From G963422705 sp963422705 (GTDB lineage: Bacteria > Poribacteria > WGA-4E > WGA-3G), in NCBI GenBank assembly GCA_963422705.1, contig OY730443.1, positions 2,418,001-2,482,000 of the forward strand: 64,000 nt of DNA, read 5' to 3'. Positions 1 to 9,663 of this stretch are shown in pieces. The stretch's first letter is position 1, and every line of letters begins with the position of its first letter. The notes below the pieces were generated by a model. It was given only the letters and a program-made list of their open reading frames with translations, was not told the origin of the DNA and searched no databases. The position numbers and the translations under genes are program-made.

Positions 1-67
1 TAGCCTGTGAGAAAATAGATGATGAGCATTCTGTTCCGGCTTTAGTGGGATGCTAGAATTTCGGACG

Positions 68-1015
68 TTAATGGTTCCACTGTGTTAACTCCTGTCCTAA
101 CAATTCTGCTAATTTTCGATTAAAAGGCTGAAAATATGCCCCCAATTCCGCGCGTGTTTCTGGAGCAATTGGGGGTGCTGTCCACGGTTTGTCATTCCAA
201 TTCAGAATCGCCTTTCTCAGTTTGTAGGCGGTAGCGTCCGGCACCAATTTACGGATTGCCCGTCTCATCGGATTGTGGGATGCCAAAAATTGTGTAAACA
301 GAAAGTTGAATCGTTCGGAGCGAGGCATAGCTGCACGGTTATGCTGGTGCACTATTACCGGCTCAAAATCGGCGTGGATACTGAGCTGGTTAAAGAGCCT
401 CTGGCAAACCGCCTGCGCATTTTCCTTCAAATCTTCTGTAAAGACGAAATGGAGCCGTGTCACGCCGAATTTATTGATTAAATTTTGAACGTGCGGATAG
501 TACACGCTATTGTGTCGATAGGCGCACTGTCGCCATTTAAACCAGCCTTCCTTGAGACGCGCCTCCTCGGCCGCAATCGCTTCTTCAAACGTCTTAAGCG
601 TTTCCCAGCCGCTACGCCGTGCCCACCAATATGCAGAATATGCACGCGCCACCGGCTCACGGAGCAGCACAACGAGGGTTATCATCGGATTATGCGCATA
701 AATCCGCTCCATAATATCAGATGAGTGCATCACCATTACATTTTTGGCAATCAACCGTTTATCCTTGTTCTCCGCTTTATTATCATCTGCGGCATCCCCC
801 TGCGAACCCGACTTCCCTTTTTCAATTAAAGGCTTCGCAAAGTATTTGGTGAACGCCCATTCATACCCACGCGAATATTCACGTTCTTGGAGAAAAAATG
901 TCATCTCCGGTTGTGAATGCGTCACAATCTCCGGATGCTGTGCCAAGTAACGTAACAACGAAGAGGTACCCGCTTTCTGTGCACCGACAATCATCAATTG
1001 AATTGGCTTAACCAA
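68..1015 (-). CDS. Sulfotransferase domain protein
   Basis: Predicted PAPS-dependent sulfotransferase that transfers a sulfo group to a glycan or other acceptor. Near the N-terminus it has the 5'-phosphosulfate-binding loop VGAQKAGTSSL followed by LRYLAQHPE, and further on a REPVARAYSAYW segment typical of the 3'-phosphate-binding part of the family; the length (about 315 residues) is normal. I place the start at a TTG preceded by GAGG at good spacing; a TTG ten codons upstream (1045) has no visible ribosome site. It lies 3 bp or so after a second sulfotransferase, a flippase and an epimerase on the same strand, which suggests sulfation of an exported polysaccharide. The acceptor cannot be read from sequence. 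Confidence 0.85.
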   Translation of the reverse strand: MVKPIQLMIVGAQKAGTSSLLRYLAQHPEIVTHSQPEMTFFLQEREYSRGYEWAFTKYFAKPLIEKGKSGSQGDAADDNKAENKDKRLIAKNVMVMHSSDIMERIYAHNPMITLVVLLREPVARAYSAYWWARRSGWETLKTFEEAIAAEEARLKEGWFKWRQCAYRHNSVYYPHVQNLINKFGVTRLHFVFTEDLKENAQAVCQRLFNQLSIHADFEPVIVHQHNRAAMPRSERFNFLFTQFLASHNPMRRAIRKLVPDATAYKLRKAILNWNDKPWTAPPIAPETRAELGAYFQPFNRKLAELLGQELTQWNH

Positions 1016-1048
1016 AGTGTATTCCTCGTAATATGCCGGGAGCAATTT

Positions 1049-2026
1049 CTACTGATACAAGTCCCACGGCACCGGTTTCGCAATTAATTCCCCTAATTCA
1101 TGAACATCAGTCTTATAGTAATTGATTAAACGGTGTCGAATTTCTTCTGAAAGGGAGACATGCTTGGTTGGCTGTGTGTTTAAATGAAGATAAAGAGGCT
1201 CAATTGCCTGTCGTATTATCCGTAACGGGGTGTGAATCATCGGTTTATTATGCGTCCACTGCCGCAATTGAAATCGAAAGTCTCTATATTTCCGATGGAG
1301 TTTCGCGTTCTTCATCGTTTCTGTGCGATTCGTAATTTTAAAGACGTAATCCTTGAAAAATTCTGCATCGACACCAGCAAAGCGACAAACTTCTGCTAAC
1401 ACTTTGAATGGCTGTGCAGCAATGTCCTCATAAAAGAGGATATGGATGCGCCCTAGATTGAATTGTCCAAAATACTGTCGCAAATAGAGGGCATAACACC
1501 CTTGCTGAAGCGTTTGCAAGTGTTGTTCTTTTGCCGTATTTTCCGCATTAAAAAGCTGTTCTACATATGCCTCAAAGCTGATGGACTCTTCTAATTTCCC
1601 AAGCTGTTTTGCGAATCGATACCACGAAATTAAACGCGAAATTGGCTCACGGAGGCTGAAAAGGAGTTTCGCATGTGGCAGAAATGCCGCAATTCTTTCA
1701 CACGCACTCTTGCAATAGAGATAATCCGGGGTTGATTCAAGGCGCAGGTGCGTTTCATCACAAGGTGGAAACAAGAGGTTGTACGCTTCAACATCCCCAC
1801 GGTATCGGTACTTTGATGGCAGGGGATAAGTCGTATCGAGAAAGAATCGGGTTTCTTTATAGGTGGCAGCACAAATTGCCGGATGACTGGCGAGATAAGC
1901 GAACAATGATGTTGTTGCCGCCTTCGTTGTTCCTCCGATAATCAGATAAGGGTAATCGCTGACACGCGTGTGTGCCACTCGGGTGGCGCCAATCTGTTGG
2001 AACATCTGATTCTCTCTTATATCCAA
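1049..2026 (-). CDS. Sulfotransferase domain protein (second copy)
   Basis: A second sulfotransferase of 325 residues, only distantly similar to its downstream neighbour. The PAPS loop reads IGGTTKAATTSLFAYL and the later SLREPISRLISWY segment fits the 3'-phosphate site. A TTG start is chosen because AGGAG lies 7 bases upstream; an ATG seven codons further in (2005) is a possible alternative. The gene overlaps the end of the upstream flippase gene by 10 bp and is followed almost directly by the other sulfotransferase, so the three are probably translated from one message. Two different sulfotransferases side by side suggest two sulfation positions or two acceptors on one glycan; that is inference. 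Confidence 0.85.
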   Translation of the reverse strand: MDIRENQMFQQIGATRVAHTRVSDYPYLIIGGTTKAATTSLFAYLASHPAICAATYKETRFFLDTTYPLPSKYRYRGDVEAYNLLFPPCDETHLRLESTPDYLYCKSACERIAAFLPHAKLLFSLREPISRLISWYRFAKQLGKLEESISFEAYVEQLFNAENTAKEQHLQTLQQGCYALYLRQYFGQFNLGRIHILFYEDIAAQPFKVLAEVCRFAGVDAEFFKDYVFKITNRTETMKNAKLHRKYRDFRFQLRQWTHNKPMIHTPLRIIRQAIEPLYLHLNTQPTKHVSLSEEIRHRLINYYKTDVHELGELIAKPVPWDLYQ

Positions 2027-3327
2027 ATTCTAACTCCTGTTTTGCGGAGCAAGTATGTTAGGTTTCCAACAGCCAAAAGGGCGACAATCGAAACCGATAG
2101 TGCGATGCCAATCAGTTCCCACATCGTCGCCAGTAACGCTGCGATACCGAAGTTTAAAACCGCCATCGTTACCATATTCCTAAACACAAGCCGATAAGCC
2201 TTTTGCGCGTAGAGTCCTGCGTTCAGCACCGGAATCATACATGAAAAAACGATACCCAGCCCTAACCAAACAAGGAGCGGCGATATCTGCCGCGCGTAGT
2301 GCTCAGCCGCGAACAAAGCGTCGACGGCTTTCGCTTGACATACCAAGAGGAGGAAAATCGGAATCCCAACCAATACTGCTGTGCGGACGTTTCGACGAAT
2401 CTTCCGTGCGAGTCCTGATTTATCTTTCTCAATTTCATGCGTGGACATCTCCGGCAAGCCGGTTGTCGCAATACTGATTCCGATAACGGTTTGTATCGCC
2501 GAAAAAATGCGGAAAGCACTATTGTAGCGCGTAATCGCGCCCGTTCCGATTTTCCCTACCAGATATACCTCAACTAACAACCCGGAAAGAACGCGCCGAA
2601 TCGCGAAGCCCAACGTTGGCAGAGACATCGTGTTTTTTAACGATTTCAATATCTCTGCAGAGAACCACGTCAATTGGTATCGATGCCCGGTTTGATAGAT
2701 TCCAAAGCACAACAGTCCAAAGTATCCGGTAAATCCACCTGTATAAGCTATCACTACCCACCACGCAAGGGGGCTTGTATGCCAAAACAGCAGAAATGTT
2801 ATTGTCGCGAACCCCGCAGGCAGTGCATTTCGCAATGCAACGAGTCTAAAACGTTTTTGACTATTCAGGTAAGCACCAAGTATCGTACTGCCACAACCGA
2901 AGATAATCAAAGGCGCGCAAAGTCTTAATAAGGTTATCATTTCTGAGCGTGCTACTATAGCCGGGCCCCGTAGCAATCTTGCTGCTATCCATGGCGCACC
3001 GGCTTCAACGAGGAGCATCATGACGATACCGACACAGAGTGAGAAGTTTAGGAGCGCATTCGTCCAGTGCTGATATGCCGCACGACTTAACGCCTTTTTC
3101 TGAGTGACAAACAGTGGGATAAGGCTAAATTTAGCACCTTCGCGGAACACGGTGTCAACTAACAGAGTAACCTTTAAGGCAGTAACCAGGGCATCAGCAG
3201 TACTACTCAGGTTGAAACGCGTTGGAATCAATTTGACATGAACAAGAAGTCCGAAACCCATTCCGACTAGAGTAATTATCATTACCGAGGAAACCGGGCG
3301 TTGCAAAATTCGGTTGTAGAATGCCAT
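2017..3327 (-). CDS. Polysaccharide/lipid flippase, MurJ/MATE-like
   Basis: Integral membrane protein of about 436 residues with roughly 12-14 hydrophobic segments and a polar N-terminus (VKLIPTRFNLSSTADAL) that resembles the start of MurJ/MviN proteins. The MOP superfamily flips lipid-linked saccharides across the inner membrane. The open frame runs further up to a GTG at 3366, but the ATG at 3327 follows a purine-rich GGGGAAGAG and begins where homologous proteins normally begin. Position between an epimerase and two sulfotransferases suggests it exports a lipid-linked glycan unit rather than serving as the housekeeping lipid II flippase. Whether it is MurJ itself or a dedicated exporter is open. 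Confidence 0.75.
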   Translation of the reverse strand: MAFYNRILQRPVSSVMIITLVGMGFGLLVHVKLIPTRFNLSSTADALVTALKVTLLVDTVFREGAKFSLIPLFVTQKKALSRAAYQHWTNALLNFSLCVGIVMMLLVEAGAPWIAARLLRGPAIVARSEMITLLRLCAPLIIFGCGSTILGAYLNSQKRFRLVALRNALPAGFATITFLLFWHTSPLAWWVVIAYTGGFTGYFGLLCFGIYQTGHRYQLTWFSAEILKSLKNTMSLPTLGFAIRRVLSGLLVEVYLVGKIGTGAITRYNSAFRIFSAIQTVIGISIATTGLPEMSTHEIEKDKSGLARKIRRNVRTAVLVGIPIFLLLVCQAKAVDALFAAEHYARQISPLLVWLGLGIVFSCMIPVLNAGLYAQKAYRLVFRNMVTMAVLNFGIAALLATMWELIGIALSVSIVALLAVGNLTYLLRKTGVRIWI

Positions 3328-3477
3328 TTGAAAGGGCTCTTCCCCATCCTTGTAACACGACGCCACAATTTCTGAACAACACTCCGGGTTTTTCGTAACT
3401 GCCCACCCATAAATTTACGATTCACCCGCGTTCTTAGCGTCATTCAGACTGACAGGCGCTCAAATCCTGAGAAAAAG

Positions 3478-4473
3478 CTACTTCCAGCTCTCTGGCAGAT
3501 TTTTGCGAATTTCAATCTCATTAAACCCGGTGGCCGGGCGAGCGCCAATTGACTTTACCCAGGCTGCCATCCGATTCAGCCCTTCTTCCAGCGGTACTGC
3601 AGCGTTAATTCCAAAAATCTTCCGAAATTTCTCATGCGAACAATAAGCATGTTTAACCTCTTCTCTAGCACGAACGTGGGTTACCGGCACCTTTTTGCCC
3701 ATGACTTTCATAACAAGTTCCGCTAGTTCGTCAACACTCACCGGTTTATCGGAACCGACGTTAAAAATCTGGCCTGAGGCCTCAGGTATCTCCACTGTAC
3801 GAGCGATGTATGGCGCGACATCGGTAATGTGTGTGTAGGCGCGTGTCTGTTCCCCATCACCAAAGATAAGTAACGGTTCACCCCGCATAATTTTATTCAT
3901 GAAGATGCCGATGACATTCCGGTACTTGTCGCTGATATTCTGCCCTTCGCCATAGATGTTGTGTGGACGAAAGATTGTGTAATCCAGGCCAAAAAGTTTT
4001 TTGGAAACCGCTAGTTCGAGTTCAACCGCATATTTGGCAATTCCATAAGAGTCTTCCGGCATCGGTGTCAACCCTTCATGCATCGGAAGCTGGTTTGTAC
4101 CATACACAGCGATGGAAGAACTGAATACAAAATGCTTGACGTTGTAGTTAACGGCAGCGTTAATCAGATTCACGCTCCCGATGAGATTGTTTTCGTAATT
4201 AAATCGCTTGATGAAGTGGCTTAACCCTTCCGCAGCATACGCCGCCAGGTGATAAATATAACTAAATTGATATTGCTCACAGAGTTGATTAACCAGTCCC
4301 ACGTCCAGAATGCTGCCATCAATGAACGTTGCCGCGGTGTTCATATTCTCACGAAAACCGCCGCTCAAATCATCAAGTACCACAACTTGATGATTGTGAT
4401 TACGTAGAAGTTCGTCAACGACATGCGCACCCATAAAGCCCGCACCACCAGTAACCAATGAAGTCTTTTGCAT
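3478..4473 (-). CDS. NAD-dependent sugar-nucleotide epimerase/dehydratase
   Basis: Extended short-chain dehydrogenase of 331 residues. The dinucleotide-binding motif GGAGFMGAH is at residues 9-17, the following VLDDLSGG is typical of UDP-glucose 4-epimerase relatives, SSSIAVYG supplies the catalytic Ser/Thr region, and YGIAKYAVE is the YxxxK active site. FRPHNIYGEGQ fits substrate-binding sequences of nucleotide-sugar epimerases. It probably interconverts a UDP- or similar sugar in the cytoplasm for the glycan made by this cluster. The exact substrate is not readable. AAGGA lies just upstream of the ATG. A gap of about 110 bp separates it from the flippase gene downstream. Confidence 0.85.
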   Translation of the reverse strand: MQKTSLVTGGAGFMGAHVVDELLRNHNHQVVVLDDLSGGFRENMNTAATFIDGSILDVGLVNQLCEQYQFSYIYHLAAYAAEGLSHFIKRFNYENNLIGSVNLINAAVNYNVKHFVFSSSIAVYGTNQLPMHEGLTPMPEDSYGIAKYAVELELAVSKKLFGLDYTIFRPHNIYGEGQNISDKYRNVIGIFMNKIMRGEPLLIFGDGEQTRAYTHITDVAPYIARTVEIPEASGQIFNVGSDKPVSVDELAELVMKVMGKKVPVTHVRAREEVKHAYCSHEKFRKIFGINAAVPLEEGLNRMAAWVKSIGARPATGFNEIEIRKNLPESWK

Positions 4474-4625
4474 ATTTTCCTTTTTTGTATCGGGCGTTCA
4501 GCGAAAGCCCAGGCTGCCATAAGTTTGCGTCGAAATTTTGCCAGAGGGTTCAATCAACGGGATTCGCCGCTGATTCACTCGCTAGCCGGATATTTTGGTT
4601 TTTTATCATATCAGACTTGTACTCG

Positions 4626-7208
4626 CTATTTTAGCACGACGAGTCGCCTCGTCTGTTTGAACGTCGGCGTTGACAATTCGTAGATATAGACGCCGCTCGC
4701 AACGGGTTCTCCAACTTCATTACGCCCATCCCAATATGCAGATTCACTGCGCGTGAGATAGTAGCCTGAAACTTGATGCCCTCTAAAAACCGTCCTTACA
4801 ATTCCACCGGAAGTGTTATAAATACGGATAGTGATCTCTGCATCATTAGCCAGTTGGTACGGTATCCACGTTTCTGGATTAAACGGGTTAGGGTAGTTTG
4901 CATAGAGTTTTGTTTTCGGCGGACTGTCAGCGGGCGTTAACAGGTTTGCTAAAAAGCGTCTCACTATTTCTATTGGTGCAGCGTCGCCTGACATTTCTTC
5001 AACCTTTTGGTATAGTGAATAAAGATGGGCAATATCGGCTTCTGATAAGTTTATCAGAGATGGCGCAGCGGCGACTTTCTGGTTCTCTTTAACAACCCGA
5101 ATAATCCAAACAATGTCTAACAGATTCACTTCTCCATCTTGGTTGACGTCAGGGCGAGAGTCTGCAGTCGGATTGCCCTCAATGTGCTTAACGATGAGAA
5201 CAAAATCAAGGAGGTTCACTTGTCCATCTTGGTTGACATCACCGGCGTGCATCAAAGTAGGCGCTTCCACAACGTGTATGAGTTGATTCGGCGGTACATC
5301 CTTCAGTTTCTGAATGATGCCACTGGGCCAATGGATAACGAGTTCACTAACCTTTTTATTCTGGGCGAGTCCAAAATGAATACGTTTCTGGTCCTGTTGG
5401 CACAAATGAATACCGCCTCCATTTTCTCGCAGCTGTGTTTTCCCATCAGGCGTCGTCGCAAAAATTCTGGCGCCAACCCCGTCCCGATTAGAAACGGTAC
5501 CTTCTAAATCAATTTGTAGCCAATTATTACCATGACTGATATTGCGAAAAATCTGGTCAGGTCCTTCACTGAAAGGGTACCCGCCTCTGCCGTTAGTAAC
5601 AAACAAATCAAGGTACCCATCCCTGTCATAGTCAGCCATTGTAACGCTCTCTCCTCTGCCTTGCATGCTCCCCGCGGCCCCACCCGCCCCGGCTAATTGT
5701 ACAAAAGTTCCGTTCCCTTGATTTTCATAACAATAATTTGGGAAATTGCTAATGCTACTTGAGCGGACAACATAGATGTCAATGTCCATATCATTATCAA
5801 AATCGCCGGCGACAACGGAACGTCCTTCGATTGCCTCCCAAAACGTAGCGCTGGGAGCAAACCCATTTTTCTGATTGATGAGGAGAACCGAGCGTGGGTG
5901 GTACGACAGGTCGTATTTGGAAAAGTTAATAGGTTCAACATCGACTATTGGCCGGTTTGATTGTATAAGTGATTCAAATCCGGTCCAATTTGTTTTAATA
6001 TCAGGCTTCGTATGGTACAATACAGTCCATCGTTTGGAACTTGGCGTGTATCCTACGTACATTCCCCAGAGTTCTTTTTTCGGGCGCGGCATGAGTCCGA
6101 CAACCTTTGGATTATCGGGGGACAACACAAATATGAATGATGAAACATTTCGGACAGCATCGGTGGGAATAAATTCCCCATCAAACGCTGTCAATTTATG
6201 GCCCCCTTCACCGATAGATAAATGGTGTAAGCGCGTTGCCCAAACGGCATGAAATTCGAATCGCACCTCGCCGTCTGTCTTAAAGCTAAACCCCTTCTCA
6301 CCGGTGTTAATTTGAATGTATGTCCTGATTTTATGCGGTTCGGCTGTGTCAATATAATTGCGCGTAACGCCGCGTGTTAGGAACGCATCTATCAGTAAAT
6401 CACCGTTGAAATCCGCGAATGCTGCATCCTTGACATCATAGAGCCGTTTCGGCATGTTGAGCATCGCGCTTAACTCTTTAAACGGCGTCACTGATATATC
6501 ATATATGCCCTCCGGATACGGGGTACCGTCCAGAAAGATTTCCATGCTCCCATCACCTGTTACATCTGTCACCTGTGCGAATGAGGTATCTCTGGTAACT
6601 TGGAAACCCGATATGTGATTAACATTAGCAAACCCAGTGGGCGTCTGCTCCAAAATTGAGGAAGTCACAAGTCCGCCTGTCGCATCCGGACGCACTCTGC
6701 CGGTGACAAGAAGGTCGAGTTTGCCATCCCCATTCCAATCAAACCACAGGGGTGTTCTTCCACGGAAGAGGGGGAGCGAAACGCCGAACTGGTCCGCCTT
6801 CTCTCGCAGCATCCCATTTTCATTAACATAGAAATGATTCTTATGTTTTTCATTCATTCGGTTTGTTCCGCCCCCTCCACCTGATAACACAATCAAATCC
6901 TGGTCACCGTCGTTATCAAAATCTGCCCAGGCGGCGCCATGTGTATCCGCATATGGGTTTGCATCCCAAACCTCATCAATAATATCTGTGAAAGTGCCAT
7001 CCCCATTATTACGATATAGACTCGGCTTGTGTTTATGATTTGTGGCCCATAAGTCTAGATATCCGTCGCCATCAAAATCGCCCCAGGCGTTACCCCAACT
7101 TTCACCGATACGCGTAATTCCTGCTTGTTCTGAGGCATCTTCGAATTGAATGTTGCTCCACGCGGAGGCAAGAAAACAAAAAATCGAGAATAGTATTAAA
7201 ATCTGCAT
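4626..7208 (-). CDS. Secreted VCBS/FG-GAP, ASPIC/UnbV, dockerin protein with C-terminal sorting module
   Basis: Exported surface protein of about 860 residues. A signal peptide (MQILILFSIFCFLASAWS) is followed by FG-GAP/VCBS blades with calcium-loop motifs such as DFDGDGYLD and DFDNDGDQD, an ASPIC/UnbV domain around residues 560-648, a dockerin type I pair (DVNQDGQVNLLD, DVNQDGEVNLLD) around 654-708, and a terminal 93-residue FlgD-like module starting NYPNPFNPETWIPYQ. I use the ATG at 7208, with GGAG upstream, because it begins the signal peptide; the open frame extends to 7391 but would overlap the upstream LRR gene. It probably binds calcium and displays an adhesive beta-propeller outside the cell. 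Dockerin suggests docking to a cohesin partner not seen here. Confidence 0.85.
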   Translation of the reverse strand: MQILILFSIFCFLASAWSNIQFEDASEQAGITRIGESWGNAWGDFDGDGYLDLWATNHKHKPSLYRNNGDGTFTDIIDEVWDANPYADTHGAAWADFDNDGDQDLIVLSGGGGGTNRMNEKHKNHFYVNENGMLREKADQFGVSLPLFRGRTPLWFDWNGDGKLDLLVTGRVRPDATGGLVTSSILEQTPTGFANVNHISGFQVTRDTSFAQVTDVTGDGSMEIFLDGTPYPEGIYDISVTPFKELSAMLNMPKRLYDVKDAAFADFNGDLLIDAFLTRGVTRNYIDTAEPHKIRTYIQINTGEKGFSFKTDGEVRFEFHAVWATRLHHLSIGEGGHKLTAFDGEFIPTDAVRNVSSFIFVLSPDNPKVVGLMPRPKKELWGMYVGYTPSSKRWTVLYHTKPDIKTNWTGFESLIQSNRPIVDVEPINFSKYDLSYHPRSVLLINQKNGFAPSATFWEAIEGRSVVAGDFDNDMDIDIYVVRSSSISNFPNYCYENQGNGTFVQLAGAGGAAGSMQGRGESVTMADYDRDGYLDLFVTNGRGGYPFSEGPDQIFRNISHGNNWLQIDLEGTVSNRDGVGARIFATTPDGKTQLRENGGGIHLCQQDQKRIHFGLAQNKKVSELVIHWPSGIIQKLKDVPPNQLIHVVEAPTLMHAGDVNQDGQVNLLDFVLIVKHIEGNPTADSRPDVNQDGEVNLLDIVWIIRVVKENQKVAAAPSLINLSEADIAHLYSLYQKVEEMSGDAAPIEIVRRFLANLLTPADSPPKTKLYANYPNPFNPETWIPYQLANDAEITIRIYNTSGGIVRTVFRGHQVSGYYLTRSESAYWDGRNEVGEPVASGVYIYELSTPTFKQTRRLVVLK

Positions 7209-7320
7209 TTTTTCTCCGATGGACGCTTGCAATGCCCGCCGAACTGTTTTAATCACGCGCCGGAGAACCCTGCTACTCGCCACAAACGATGTGTAACTAA
7301 TTATGGGTTTAACGATAATA

Positions 7321-9516
7321 TTATTTGCGGATAAGCATTTTTCCGGTAGCCGTGTAATCACCGGTGGTGAGCGTATAGAAATAGAGGCCACTGGCTACCG
7401 GCTCACCTAAGTGATTCCGGCCATCCCAATACGCGGCGCGAGTTTTGGATTGATATACGCCTGCGGGCAGTTGTCCCAATTGTAACGTCCGAACGAGGTT
7501 ACCATCCGCAGCATGGATAGTGATTGTCACCGCTGCTGGTTTTGCTAGCTGATACGGTATCCACGTCTCTGGGTTAAACGGATTGGGGTAGTTCGCCAGT
7601 AATCGGTTTTTTTTCGGTAGTCCTTCTGCAGCATTCAAAGCTGCCAAAAGTTGTTCCAAGACAGCGATTCCCTTTTGCATGTGTGGGGCTTGCGGCGCTA
7701 GCTGCTTCGCAAGTCGGAGCCACTGTGCAAGATTTTTGGCGGTGATGTTGGCTGTCTGTAACGCATTTGTCCTGAGGGCAGGCGCGGCCGCCTCCGCATC
7801 TAGTTCCGCCGCAACAGCGACGAGGTCCAGCACGTTCACGTGCCCGTCGTTGTTGACATCTGGGTAAATGTTAGTGCTAGCTAGCTCTGAAACCTCGGGA
7901 TTGTGAAAGTGAGATGTAATCAAAACCAAGTCTATTATATTCACAACCCCATCACGATTCACATCCGCTGCCTGCACTGTGCCAACGGGGCTTGTTTGGT
8001 TGCTGTTATAATACACATCCAGATTCTCTATCAATCCCGCAACCGGGGAGAAATCCGATATCCGGTTATAACTAATATCTAGTACCACTAGTTTGTTCAT
8101 ATTCTTCAATGGTGATACATCTGATATCTGGTTATCGTGAATATCCAACTCTGTCAGATTTATCAAATCTTTTAGGGATGATATATCCGATATCTGGTTG
8201 CCTTCAATATCTAGCACTGTCAGATTTATCATATCTTTTAGGGGTGATATATCCGATATCTGGTTGTCGTCAATATCCAACTCTGTCAGATTTATCAAAT
8301 CTTTTAGGGGTGATATGTCCGATATCTGGTTGTCGTGAAGGTCCAGTACTGTCAGATTTATCAAATCTTTTAGGGGTGATATATCCGATATCTGGTTATC
8401 GTCAATATCCAACTCTATAAGATTTACCATATCTTTAAGTGGCGATATATCCGATATCTGGTTGCCATCAAGGTCCAGTAGCACTGTTAGGTTTATCATA
8501 TCTTTGAGTGGTGATATATCCGATATCTGGTTATCGTCAATATCCAACTCTATAAGATTTACCATATCTTTAAGTGGCGATATATCCAATATCTGGTTAC
8601 CGTGAAGATCCAAGTTTGTCAATTTTGTCATATTTTTGAGAGGGGAAATATCCGAGAGCTCGTTACTATCAATGTCCAAGTATGTCAGATTTATCATATT
8701 TTCGAGAGGTGACACATCGGCTATCTGGTTGTCGGAAATATCTAACTCTGTCAGATTTATCAAATCTTTGAGAGGTGACACATCGGCTATCTGGTTGCTA
8801 TCAAAATCCAAGTATGTTAGGTTTATTAAATCTTTAAGTGGTGATACATCCGATATCTGGTTACGTTCGATGTCCAAATATGTCAGATTTATCAAATCTT
8901 TGAGAGGTGACACATCGGCTATCTGGTTGTATTGAATGTGGAGAGTGTTTAGGTTTATCAAATCTTTGAGAGGTGACACATCCAATATCCGGTTGCCTCG
9001 GAGATTCAGCGATATCAGATTTATCAAATTTTTAAGAGGTGACACATCCGATATATGTGTGTTTCGATGGAAATCCAGAACCATCAGTTTTGTTAAATTT
9101 TTTAGTGGTGATATCTCGGCTATCTGGTTGAGGCCAAGGTGCAACTGTTCGAGTTTTGTTAAGTTTTTTAGTGGTGATATATCGGCTATCTGGTTATCGA
9201 AAAGGTTCAGCACCGTCAGATTGATGGCAAACTCAAGTCCGGTTAGATTTCTAATTCCGGAACTACGTGCGCTGAGCGCTGTAAAACTCCCCATGTCGTC
9301 CCGAGTGATGTTGGCCCCTACCGGTTTTCTTAACGCGGATTCAATAGCGGTGCGTAGCGCCTGTTCTGGAATGTGTACGTTTTGCGCGGTTGCGCTCTGT
9401 TCCGGTGCGCAAAAGAATACGGACGCGATAAAAATCAGGCTAGCAAAGAGAACAAGTCTGGCGTTCTGACTTGAGACGCGCGGGCGTTTTGGTTTCGTAC
9501 AGGGTAACAGTTTCAA
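7321..9516 (-). CDS. Secreted leucine-rich-repeat protein with dockerin and C-terminal sorting module
   Basis: Exported protein of 731 residues. It has a long signal peptide (hydrophobic LVLFASLIFIASVFF, cleavage near TAQN), a short cap, then about 18 leucine-rich repeats of 22 residues in an internalin-like SDISPLKDLINLTEL pattern (about residues 80-500), a dockerin pair (DVNRDGVVNIIDL, DVNNDGHVNVLDL) and the same FlgD-like end (NYPNPFNPETWIPYQ) as the downstream gene. The start is TTG, with GGAG ten bases upstream. LRR arrays of this type bind proteins; the partner is unknown. Many 66-bp repeat units are almost identical, so the number of repeats may vary between strains and reading-frame shadows appear on the other strand. 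Confidence 0.88.
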   Translation of the reverse strand: MKLLPCTKPKRPRVSSQNARLVLFASLIFIASVFFCAPEQSATAQNVHIPEQALRTAIESALRKPVGANITRDDMGSFTALSARSSGIRNLTGLEFAINLTVLNLFDNQIADISPLKNLTKLEQLHLGLNQIAEISPLKNLTKLMVLDFHRNTHISDVSPLKNLINLISLNLRGNRILDVSPLKDLINLNTLHIQYNQIADVSPLKDLINLTYLDIERNQISDVSPLKDLINLTYLDFDSNQIADVSPLKDLINLTELDISDNQIADVSPLENMINLTYLDIDSNELSDISPLKNMTKLTNLDLHGNQILDISPLKDMVNLIELDIDDNQISDISPLKDMINLTVLLDLDGNQISDISPLKDMVNLIELDIDDNQISDISPLKDLINLTVLDLHDNQISDISPLKDLINLTELDIDDNQISDISPLKDMINLTVLDIEGNQISDISSLKDLINLTELDIHDNQISDVSPLKNMNKLVVLDISYNRISDFSPVAGLIENLDVYYNSNQTSPVGTVQAADVNRDGVVNIIDLVLITSHFHNPEVSELASTNIYPDVNNDGHVNVLDLVAVAAELDAEAAAPALRTNALQTANITAKNLAQWLRLAKQLAPQAPHMQKGIAVLEQLLAALNAAEGLPKKNRLLANYPNPFNPETWIPYQLAKPAAVTITIHAADGNLVRTLQLGQLPAGVYQSKTRAAYWDGRNHLGEPVASGLYFYTLTTGDYTATGKMLIRK

Positions 9517-9663
9517 GCGGTGTATACTCCTTCAAGCAATTTTAAATTGTGTAAAAAAAGGAAAAAAGATAGGTGGAATTATTTGCTATTTTCGAATCTT
9601 TCAGCCCTCTACTTTCCGTTCTGTTGAATAGATAGCGCTACGTTTTAGGCGGTAGCTTAGCGA

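Noticed and set aside
7208..7391. Longer N-terminus for the VCBS/dockerin protein
   Set aside because: The extension overlaps the LRR gene end, lacks a ribosome site and would bury the signal peptide.
8109..8935. Plus-strand ORFs of 99-103 codons opposite the LRR gene
   Set aside because: They are periodic shadows of the 66-bp LRR repeats on the minus strand, with no ribosome site.
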